58,755 nucleotides of DNA from the NCBI GenBank assembly GCA_028821235.1, contig JAPPGV010000130.1, positions 1 through 58,755 of the forward strand, read 5' to 3'. The translations under genes were made by a program, and so were the position numbers. Under the pieces are notes generated by a model, which was given only the letters and a program-made list of their open reading frames with translations, did no database searches and was not told the origin of the DNA. Source of the stretch: a bacterium. GTDB taxonomy: Bacteria; Actinomycetota; Acidimicrobiia; Spongiisociales; Spongiisociaceae. Each line of letters begins with the position of its first letter. Positions within the stretch are counted from its first letter, which is position 1. Of the stretch, positions 43,865 through 51,331 are shown in pieces.

Positions 43865-45552
43865 CGCATCACCAACTCGGAAGCCGCCGGGCTCCCGCCC
43901 TCGGGGGCCGGCGGGAGGGTGTCGGGCATGGGCTTCATCTGGCATCCCTCCACGAAGATCTCGAAGAAGTCGGGGGTGGTCTCGAGTTCGAGATGCGTCA
44001 CCCGCTTGGCCAGTTCCTCGGCCCGGGGACGTCTGGTCCTGTCCAGAAGCAGCGCACGCGCTCCCTCGATAGACGCGTTCCCCACCTTGACCACCCGCTC
44101 CTCGGGCACGGGCGCGATGAGGCCGATCTCGATCGCGTTGGGGACGTTCAGGTAGCTGGCGAACCCTCCCGCCAGGTAGAGGCGGTCGATACCGGATGGC
44201 GTGACCCCGGCAGTGCGCATCACGATGAACTGGCCGCAATAGTTGGCGGCCTTGGCCTGGGCGAGGTTCCCGATATCACGCCTCGAGAAGGTGATGCCCC
44301 GGTCGGGCACCAGGTCGATGGCGGCCAGCCTGCGGTCGCTGGTGAAGACGCCCAGCGGGGTCATCAGTTCCAGGCGGCGAAGCTCGGCCAGCAGGTCGGT
44401 GAGCCCTGAGCCGCAGATGCCCGACGCCGGAGCGTCGCCGATGGTCCGGTAGGAGCCGGCCGATCCGTCGCGGTCCAAGCGGATCGACTCGATGGCCCCG
44501 TCGTACGCCCTCATACCGTAGGTGACCAATCCCCCCTCGAAGGCCGGTCCCGCCGGGCAGGAGGCCGCGTAGAGACGGCCCCGATGGTGGAGCACGACCT
44601 CGGTGTTGGTACCGATGTCAACCAGCATCTCGGTCTCCCCGGTCCGGCCCAAGCTGACGGTCTCGAGGCACGCCACCGCGTCAGCACCCACATGGCTGGC
44701 GATGAGCGGCAGGCCGTAGACACGGGCGCGGCGGTTGGCGCGCAGGCCCAGATCGCGGCTCAGGGCCAGCACGGCGGTGTGCGGGCGCCGACCGTCCCGG
44801 TACTCGTGCTCGATGAGGGACTTGTATGGCTTCTGGCCGATGCTCTGGACATCGATGCCGAACAAGATGTCCCGCATGGTGGAGTTGGCGGCCACCACGA
44901 TCTCGTAGACGTGCGGAGGGCGCTTACCGAGGTGGGTGACCATCTCCCGGATGCCCTGACCGATGGCTGCTACGGCGGCGTTCTGAAGCTCGCCGGCCAC
45001 GCCCCGCCGCGCCTCGTAGGAGATACGGTTCATGACATCGCTGCCGCCGAACTGCTGGGGGTTCTCGAAACTGGTGACGGCGACGGTCTCGCCCGACTCC
45101 AGGTCGACGAGCTCCAGCACCACGGTGGTGGTTCCCAGGTCGACCGCCACGCCGAGGATGGCCCCGCGGTACGTGTCGATCACCTCGCCCGCATACGTGA
45201 CCCGGTCGCCAACCCTGCTCACCATCGGGTCGAGCCGTTCTCCGGGATCACGGCGGCGGAGGCTGGACTCCAGGATCCTCGGACGGCGGCGGAGCGGCTC
45301 GAAGCTGATCGGGCGCTCGTCGCTCACGATCTTGGCCTGGCATGCCAGCCTGAAGCTGCCCCGCAGAAAGCCCTCGGGCTCGGTGCGCGGCGCCAGCGAT
45401 TCCATGCCGCCGGTTATCTCCACCACGCACTCATGGCACCGGCCGGTGCGGAGGCACGAGGTAGGCACCTCGACCGACAACTCGTCGGCGTAGTCGAAGA
45501 TGGTCCGCCCGACCCGCAGGTCCCTGGTCGTGCCCAGGTGGGAAACGGTCAC
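43861..45552 (-). CDS. RACo-like corrinoid reductive activator (2Fe-2S plus ASKHA domain)
   Basis: From GTG at 45552, 563 residues. The N-terminal ferredoxin-like domain has Cys 33, 39, 42 and 71 in a 2Fe-2S plant-type spacing (C-x5-C-x2-C). A linker follows, then an ASKHA ATPase with AVDLGTTTVVLELVDL, SDVMNRISYE, AANSTMRDILFG and VDIGTNTEVVLHHRGRLYA. This is the architecture of RACo (reductive activator of corrinoid proteins), which uses ATP and one electron to rescue Co(II) cofactors. It is coupled by a 4-bp overlap (GTGA) to the 112-residue gene upstream. Confidence 0.9.
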   Translation of the reverse strand: MTVSHLGTTRDLRVGRTIFDYADELSVEVPTSCLRTGRCHECVVEITGGMESLAPRTEPEGFLRGSFRLACQAKIVSDERPISFEPLRRRPRILESSLRRRDPGERLDPMVSRVGDRVTYAGEVIDTYRGAILGVAVDLGTTTVVLELVDLESGETVAVTSFENPQQFGGSDVMNRISYEARRGVAGELQNAAVAAIGQGIREMVTHLGKRPPHVYEIVVAANSTMRDILFGIDVQSIGQKPYKSLIEHEYRDGRRPHTAVLALSRDLGLRANRRARVYGLPLIASHVGADAVACLETVSLGRTGETEMLVDIGTNTEVVLHHRGRLYAASCPAGPAFEGGLVTYGMRAYDGAIESIRLDRDGSAGSYRTIGDAPASGICGSGLTDLLAELRRLELMTPLGVFTSDRRLAAIDLVPDRGITFSRRDIGNLAQAKAANYCGQFIVMRTAGVTPSGIDRLYLAGGFASYLNVPNAIEIGLIAPVPEERVVKVGNASIEGARALLLDRTRRPRAEELAKRVTHLELETTPDFFEIFVEGCQMKPMPDTLPPAPEGGSPAASELVMR

Positions 45553-45887
45553 GCCTGCGGCTCTTCCCCGGTCTGGTCCCCTCGGCGGGCGGCGGCCTCC
45601 TCCTGGATGGCGGATATCTTGGCGCTGGCCCTCTCCCGGGCGCGGGGACGGCTCTCCCAGGCGGTGCGGTAGTCGAAGCTTCCGTCGTGGCCGCAGGTCA
45701 GCAGATCCGGTTCGCTGTCCGCTTGGATCTGGTTTCGGCACCGGAACAGCGCGGTGCAAAGGTCGTGGCGGTCCCGGTAGGGGCAGCGGGTGCGAGATGA
45801 CACCTCGGCGTGGCTGACGATGCCGGCGAACATACGGGCGATCCGGTCGAGCCGCTCCTGGAAGGCCTGCTGGTCCTCGTTTGCCAT
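45549..45887 (-). CDS. Small cysteine-containing protein of the corrinoid cassette
   Basis: The 112-residue product has four Cys and His residues in the middle (RCPYRDRHDLCTALFRCRNQ, then LLTCGHDGSFDYR) and an Ala/Glu-rich helical tail. The Cys-x6-Cys-x5-Cys arrangement could hold an iron-sulfur cluster or metal. I recognise no named family. It lies between the corrinoid-protein gene (21-bp gap) and the RACo-like gene (overlap), so it probably serves corrinoid maturation, electron delivery or methyl transfer. Confidence 0.65.
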   Translation of the reverse strand: MANEDQQAFQERLDRIARMFAGIVSHAEVSSRTRCPYRDRHDLCTALFRCRNQIQADSEPDLLTCGHDGSFDYRTAWESRPRARERASAKISAIQEEAAARRGDQTGEEPQA

Positions 45888-45908
45888 AGTGTGGCTCGGG
45901 TCAGAGGC

Positions 45909-46661
45909 TCAGCGGCGGACTTCGAGCGCCAGCTGCTTGGCCAGCGACACGCAGGCCAGGGCGTCCTTGCCGTAGCCGTCCGCCCCCACCTCTTCGCCGA
46001 ACTCCGGGGTCACCGGGGCCCCACCCACCATGAACCGCACCTGCTCGCGGAGGCCGGCGTCCTTGAAGGCCTCAACCGTCTTGGCCATGTTGGGCATGGT
46101 GGTCGTGAGGAGGGCCGACATCCCGATCAGGCGGGCTTCGCTGTCCTTGACGGCCGCGAGGAACTCGTCCGGTGAGGTGTTGACGCCGAGGTCGATCACC
46201 GTGAACCCGCCGCCTCGGAGCATCATGATGCAGAGGTTCTTTCCGATGTCGTGCAGGTCGCCCTGGACGGTGCCCATGATGACGGTACCGATCGGTTCCA
46301 CTCCCGAGGCGGCCAGGATCGGCTCGATATGGGCCATACCTGCCTTCATGGCCCGGGCCGACACCAGTACCTCGGGGACGAAGACGAATCCCTCCCGGAA
46401 CTTGATACCCACGATCCCCATGCCGGCAATCAGGCCGTCGTCCATGATCTCCAAGGCGGGCACGCCGCCCGCGAGAGCCGCGGTGGTGAGCCGGTCGACA
46501 GTCTCGTTGTCCCCCTCGATCAGGGCGGCGGCGATGTCCTGCATGGCCGGAGAGGCGCGGTTGAACAACTCTATGTTGCGTTCGATCTCCTCAGGCCGCT
46601 CGAGGAACTCCTCGATCTCGGCCCGTATCGTCTCGTTCGCTATACCGGATAGCTGAGCCAT
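45909..46661 (-). CDS. Corrinoid protein (methyl carrier, B12-binding)
   Basis: The 250-residue protein has an N-terminal helical cap (IANETIRAEIEEFLERPEEIERNIELF) and a B12-binding Rossmann-like domain. The base-off/His-on motif Asp135-x-His137-x-x-Gly140 lies in GDLHDIGKN, followed by VIDLGVNTSPDEF, IGMSALLTTTM and MVGGAPVTPEFGEEVGADGYGKDA. It is the mobile methyl carrier of an MtbC/MttC/OdmA-like system. In the operon, the UroD-like methyltransferase gene is 115 bp upstream and the small Cys gene 21 bp downstream. Confidence 0.93.
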   Translation of the reverse strand: MAQLSGIANETIRAEIEEFLERPEEIERNIELFNRASPAMQDIAAALIEGDNETVDRLTTAALAGGVPALEIMDDGLIAGMGIVGIKFREGFVFVPEVLVSARAMKAGMAHIEPILAASGVEPIGTVIMGTVQGDLHDIGKNLCIMMLRGGGFTVIDLGVNTSPDEFLAAVKDSEARLIGMSALLTTTMPNMAKTVEAFKDAGLREQVRFMVGGAPVTPEFGEEVGADGYGKDALACVSLAKQLALEVRR

Positions 46662-46776
46662 TGCGAATCGATCAATCCCGTCTCATCGGTTGGAACGCGG
46701 TCCTGGAAACCTTTCCAGCACTCCGGAAGGCTACCCCGATCCGGTCGGTCAAGCAAGGGGTGAGCGGACCGGCGAC

Positions 46777-47886
46777 CTACTGCCCGGAGCCATCGTCACC
46801 GCCCGCCGGCGGCAGATCATGGACGACGAACCGGCCATCCGGGCGGTGCGCGTTGGAATAGTCACGGGCGGAGTCCGCCAGAGCGGCTAGCACCTCCATC
46901 TTCGTCCCGAGCGGAACCGAGCCCTCGGGCGCCACTCCCTGCACCCCGGCGTTGAGTACGGTCATGCAGGCCTCGTAGCAGTCATCGTAGGTGCCGCTGA
47001 ACAGGACGGTCGGGTTGTTGATGTTCCCGAACAGGGACATGCGGTCGCCGGCGATCTCCTTCGCCTTGATCGGATCGACCTGCGACTCGAAGTGGAAGCA
47101 GTCCCAGCCGGCCTCGGCGAAGTAGTCGATGCGATCGGTGGTCTCGCCACAGCAGTGGAGGATGCTGGGACCGCCCACCTCGGCCTGGATCTGCTGATGC
47201 ATCTCGAGGAGGAAGTCACGGTACATGTCGGGGCTGACCAGTTCCCGGTTGGCGTGATCGCACCACATGATGGCGTCGGCCCCGGCTTCGAGCTGGGCAT
47301 GGGCGGACATCATCGACGCCGGCAGCAGGACCTCCAGGTAACGGCGGATCTTGTCGGGGTCGAGGATGGTGTCCATCAGGAAGTTCTCGATACCGACCAT
47401 ATGGAAGCCCACCGACCAGGCTCCGTAGACCTTGCCGACGATGCCCACGTCCGGGTAGCGCTTCCTGAGCAGGCGGATGGCGCCGAGGGCCGCCTTGAAC
47501 GAGCGGCGCTCCAGGTAGTCGGAGGGGACCTTGAAGTCCTCGGGGTCGGTCAGGACGTGATCGTCGACCGCCGGCCAGTTGTCCTTGGTGCCCCACCAGG
47601 TCGAGGCGTCGAGGGCGTCGGCCTCGAGTTGGGAGTGGAAGACGGGCATCACCGTGTCGAGTCCCAGGTTCTCGTGGGCGGTGGCCGCCAGGCGGGCCAT
47701 CTTCTCGGCGTCCAGATGGGCCTCCGGAAACTCGGCGTCGGCGATCTCCATAGCCTCGAGGGTGATCACCGAACTCAGGGTCATGGCCGGGACCTTGTCG
47801 ACCCGGCCCCCGTACAGGGCCGACAGGAAACGCCGGCGGGGGGTCATCCATTCGCCGCTGAGTCGGGGGTACTGCTCTTCGGTCAT
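46777..47886 (-). CDS. Uroporphyrinogen-decarboxylase-like corrinoid methyltransferase
   Basis: The 369-residue protein follows the UroD/MtaA/MtbA barrel. It begins TPRRRFLSALYGGRVDKVP and has VYGAWSVGFHMVGIENFLMD and CDHANRELVSPDMYRDFLL. ILHCCGETTD (His and Cys as zinc ligands) and SLFGNINNPTVLFSGTYDD come next, near the end. In known four-component O-demethylases, a UroD-like methyltransferase takes the methyl group from the substrate and hands it to the corrinoid protein. The donor molecule here is not deducible. It leads the five-gene minus-strand cassette. Confidence 0.85.
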   Translation of the reverse strand: MTEEQYPRLSGEWMTPRRRFLSALYGGRVDKVPAMTLSSVITLEAMEIADAEFPEAHLDAEKMARLAATAHENLGLDTVMPVFHSQLEADALDASTWWGTKDNWPAVDDHVLTDPEDFKVPSDYLERRSFKAALGAIRLLRKRYPDVGIVGKVYGAWSVGFHMVGIENFLMDTILDPDKIRRYLEVLLPASMMSAHAQLEAGADAIMWCDHANRELVSPDMYRDFLLEMHQQIQAEVGGPSILHCCGETTDRIDYFAEAGWDCFHFESQVDPIKAKEIAGDRMSLFGNINNPTVLFSGTYDDCYEACMTVLNAGVQGVAPEGSVPLGTKMEVLAALADSARDYSNAHRPDGRFVVHDLPPAGGDDGSGQ

Positions 47887-48094
47887 GCTTTGCCTCGTTG
47901 CCTCTTGGTCTGTCTTCGGTGGAGTCCTGCCCGGCGGGCGGGATAGGCCGAAGATAGTAGTTGCTCCCGGTCCCTGCCCCGGGCATGCCTCGAGATGAAT
48001 CGGCGGTGGTCGAGGCGGGCCGCTCCAGGGTGGCCTACCCGCGTCCGGCTAGCCATGGGGCAGGAATAGACTCGGCGGACCAGGGAGGTTTGAC

Positions 48095-49327
48095 GTGAGC
48101 AAAGAAGGAGAGCACTCCAAGCCCGAGGGCTCGTGGGAGGAAGGCTCCACCGGGTTCGCGGAGTTGGGTGACCTGTTGCGATCCGGTTTCAGCGAAGACC
48201 GCGACGGAGGGCCGGCGGCCGGCGCGGAACTCCGCTCGGCCTGGAGCGGCTTCGTGGATGCCGCTCGCGATCTGGGCCAGGCGCTCGCGGCGACCGCGAA
48301 CGACCCGGAAGTCCGGGCGACCGTGAAGAGCGCCATGCAGACGTTGGTCGACACGGTCGGGACCGCTGCTCGTGATGTCGCCGGTACGGCCGCCGAACGC
48401 GTCAGACAAACCGCGGAGAGACGGAAGGATGGGGGCGAGGACGCGGAGGACGAAGCCGAGCGCGCGACCCCGCCCCTCGTCACTTGTGACTGGCTGGCCG
48501 GCAATCTGGATAGTCCCGGCATCCGTATCGTGGACACCCGATGGTTCCTGGGAGAACCTGGCGCCGGAAAGCTCCGCTACCAGGAGGATCACCTCCCCGG
48601 CGCCATGTTCCTGGACCTCGACGATGACCTGGCAGCCTCCGAGGGTCCCGGTCGCCACCCGCTCCCGACCACGGACGATTTCGCCGATCTGCTGGGCCGC
48701 CATGGAATCGGCAACGACCATCACGTGGTGGTCTACGACCAGGGACCCGGGGCCATAGCCGCCCGCCTCTGGTGGATGCTCAGGAGCGTCGGTCACGAAC
48801 GTGTGAGCGTGCTCGACGGCGGATACAACCGTTGGTCCAGCCAGGACCATCCGCTAACCACGGACCCACCGGACGTCGTCCCTAAGACGTACGAGCCCAC
48901 GGAAGGCCCCACCCTCACCGTCGATCGCGACCAGCTCCTCGAACGCCTGGGAGCCGCGCAGGTAATAGACGCCCGGGAACCGGAGCGCTACCGGGGTGAG
49001 ACGGAGCCGATCGACAGCGTGGGCGGTCACATCCCGACCGCCCTGTCGGCGCCCACGGCTGAGAACGTCGGCCCGGACGGCACCTTCAAGCCTGCTCACG
49101 TGCTGGCGGCCCGGTTCTTCGAAATGGGCCTTGATCGGGACGAGCCGGTGGTCAGTTACTGCGGCAGCGGCGTCACCGCCTGCCACAACCTCCTAGCCCT
49201 CCAAGTCGCCGGATACCCGGAGGGCATCCTCTACCCCGGCTCCTGGTCCGACTGGTCCGCCACAGGAATGCCCACAGCGGTAGGCGCCGACCCCGGCCCA
49301 CCCCCGGAGCCATCGCCGCGTAACTGA
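48095..49327 (+). CDS. Rhodanese-type sulfurtransferase with N-terminal helical extension
   Basis: Starting at GTG 48095 (GGGAGG 7 bases upstream), the 410-residue protein has about 125 residues of charged helix (WSGFVDAARDLGQALAATANDPEVRATVKSAMQTLVDTVG, written here only as a description of residues about 45-90). Two rhodanese domains follow: a non-catalytic one (VTCDWLAGNLDSPGIRIVDTRW) and a catalytic one ending YCGSGVTACHN, with active Cys near residue 353. Rhodaneses move sulfane sulfur, for example from thiosulfate or 3-mercaptopyruvate to cyanide or thiols. The gene lies on the plus strand, alone, between the corrinoid cassette and the CRISPR array. Confidence 0.85.
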   Translation: MSKEGEHSKPEGSWEEGSTGFAELGDLLRSGFSEDRDGGPAAGAELRSAWSGFVDAARDLGQALAATANDPEVRATVKSAMQTLVDTVGTAARDVAGTAAERVRQTAERRKDGGEDAEDEAERATPPLVTCDWLAGNLDSPGIRIVDTRWFLGEPGAGKLRYQEDHLPGAMFLDLDDDLAASEGPGRHPLPTTDDFADLLGRHGIGNDHHVVVYDQGPGAIAARLWWMLRSVGHERVSVLDGGYNRWSSQDHPLTTDPPDVVPKTYEPTEGPTLTVDRDQLLERLGAAQVIDAREPERYRGETEPIDSVGGHIPTALSAPTAENVGPDGTFKPAHVLAARFFEMGLDRDEPVVSYCGSGVTACHNLLALQVAGYPEGILYPGSWSDWSATGMPTAVGADPGPPPEPSPRN

Positions 49328-49384
49328 CCCTTCCGAGTGGCGAGGCGCGGAAATCCGCCGACGATCCTCATGCCTCGGGCGGGA

Positions 49385-50864
49385 GCCGCAATGGAGGGAC
49401 AGCCCTCAAGCTGCCCGAATCACGCCGGTGTGATCGCCGACGAACACCCCGCTTTCACGCCGCAATGGAGGGACAGCCCTCAAGCTGCCCGATGGGGCGG
49501 TCGTGAGCACACCCCGTAGGTGTACCCGGTTGCCGCCAGGGTCGGACAGTTTCAAGCTGCGCGAATGCCGTCTCCCACTGCAATCGGATCCTGCCGGAGG
49601 ACTTACCGCAATGGAGGGGCAGCGCTAGAGCTACCCGAACCCCTTCCTGAGCCTCGTGGAACACTGTGTAGGCCCGGCCGCAATGGAGGGGCAGCGTTGA
49701 GGCTACCCGAGCTTGTACGGCTCCAGTCCCCGCTTCGACCAACTCCCCAAGCCGCAATGGAGGGGCAGCGAAAACGCTGCCCGACCCACGCCGCGCAGGA
49801 ACCCGCGGGCCGGTATCTCGGTGCCGCAATGGAGGGGCAGCGAAAACGCTGCCCGACCCGACCTCGCGCAATGGGTTAGCGTGGCGGCAATGACGCCGCA
49901 ATGGAGGGGCAGCGAAAACGCTGCCCGACCCGACCTCGCGCAATGGGTTAGCGTGGCGGCAATGACGCCGCAATGGAGGGGCAGCCATAACGCTGCCCGA
50001 CCCACCGTGGCCGACAACGGCTCGCTGGAAGGCCTCGGCCGCAATGGAGGGGACCTCACCCACCGCTCTCGGCCCCGCGGAGGAACCGCTTGCCGCAATG
50101 GAGGGGCAGCGAAAACGCTGCCCGACCTTTGGACCCCTACGCCCAGGGCGTCCGCCCGCTGCTTGCCGCAATGGAGGGGCAGCGATGACGCTGCCCGACC
50201 ACCTCATCAAGAAGAGCCAGCAAGACATGCTGCCGCAGCCGCAATGGAGGGGCAGCGATGACGCTGCCCGACCCCCTCGTGCTGGGTGACCCCGAGCCCG
50301 AGCCCGAGCATACCCGCCGCAATGGAGGGGCAGCGATGACGCTGCCCGACCGCGCAACTGATAAACGAGCGCCGCATGAGCGTCCACGAGCCGCAATGGA
50401 GGGGCAGCGATGACGCTGCCCGACCCGACCTCCGACATTTGGGCCACCAACCCGCAAACGACGCCGCAATGGAGGGGCAGCGATGACGCTGCCCGACCCG
50501 GTTTCTTCTGGGCGGGCGGTTTCTTCTGGGCGGCGCCGCAATGGAGGGGCAGCGATGACGCTGCCCGACCGCGGACCGTCAGATCGCCGGGCCCCTGTCG
50601 GTCGTCCAGCCGCAATGGAGGGGCAGCGATGACGCTGCCCGACCTCGGGTTCGGTACCGGTGGTCCGGCGATACAGGTGGGCGCCGCAATGGAGGGGCAG
50701 CGATGACGCTGCCCGACCGCGCGCCGGATTCTGACGCTGGCGATTGTGTTCGGTGCCGCAATGGAGGGGCAGCGATGACGCTGCCCGACCCGCCTTGCGG
50801 GGGCTCTGCATCCGCAGCCAGAACGGGTGCCGCAATGGAGGGGCAGCGATGACGCTGCCCGACC
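49385..50864 (-). CRISPR. CRISPR array, 21 repeats of 36 bp (type I-G)
   Basis: Plus-strand repeats begin GCCGCAATGGAGGGG and end GCTGCCCGACC. Repeat starts: 49385, 49459, 49532, 49605, 49677, 49751, 49823, 49895, 49967, 50038 (15-base half only), 50092, 50165, 50238, 50316, 50390, 50463, 50535, 50609, 50683, 50755, 50829. Spacers are about 35-42 bp. A central inverted repeat (GGGCAGCG...CGCTGCCC) forms the crRNA hairpin. Repeats 12-21 are identical with loop ATGA (plus strand); 6-8 and 11 have AAAA; 9 has a CATAA variant; 1-5 are degenerate. The leader and cas2 are on the right, so transcription is on the minus strand. Confidence 0.97.
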
Positions 50865-51031
50865 CGCTCGCTCTATAACCTAGCTCTGACATGGGGCTTT
50901 GCCATGGGTTGCGAGGGGTGGCGACCAACGGGCATCAGGCTACGTGATTTGGTTGTCAAGGAGCCTTAAAACTGTATGCCACCTGGGTTCGAGCGCTGGG
51001 CCGCCTTGGTGTCGTCACCCAACCGCTCGCA
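50865..51031 (-). promoter_or_regulatory. CRISPR leader
   Basis: The 167 bp between cas2 and the first intact repeat are less GC-rich than the surroundings. On the minus strand there is a TTGACA at 50959-50954 and a TTATAG at 50878-50873, but they are 75 bp apart, so they would not form one promoter. The cas operon may read through into the array. The strict repeat identity beginning at 50829 fits this being the end where new spacers are added. Confidence 0.7.
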
Positions 51032-51328
51032 TCAGATGACCACCGGACCGGATGTGGGTAGACGGCTCGCGAGACCCATGAACCGGAAACATTCACTGCC
51101 TCGATCTTCCGGGGCACCAATGTCGACAATAGCTATCGAGTCGAGCGCATGGTGGATAATGTCGCCGAGGTCAGTTCGCATCGCGAGAAGCTCCATCGAA
51201 TCTAGATCACAGATAAACACGCTGTATTGGAGGCTCCATCCGTAGCCCTTCATGGTCTTGTGGACTCGTCGGAGGCGTTTGCCCTCCCGGATGTCGTAGG
51301 CCACGAGGTATCTCCTGCGTCCCGCCAT
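51032..51328 (-). CDS. cas2: CRISPR adaptation protein Cas2
   Basis: The 98-residue protein has the Cas2 ferredoxin-like opening RRYLVAYDIREGKRLRRVHKTMKGYGW with the metal-site Asp, and LQYSVFICDLDSMELLAMR as the second strand and helix. It bridges Cas1 dimers in the integrase. It starts 3 bp after the stop of cas4-cas1. Confidence 0.95.
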   Translation of the reverse strand: MAGRRRYLVAYDIREGKRLRRVHKTMKGYGWSLQYSVFICDLDSMELLAMRTDLGDIIHHALDSIAIVDIGAPEDRGSECFRFMGLASRLPTSGPVVI

Positions 51329-51331
51329 CGG

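Noticed and set aside
49455-50928. Open frames of 386 and 263 residues over the array, with repeated peptides such as AASSLPLHCG
   Set aside because: They are the CRISPR repeat read as protein. A repeat plus spacer of about 72 bp keeps frame by chance, so the peptide repeats are an artefact.
50873-50959. A single sigma-70-like promoter in the CRISPR leader
   Set aside because: The TTGACA and TTATAG words are about 75 bp apart, far outside the normal 16-18 bp spacing.
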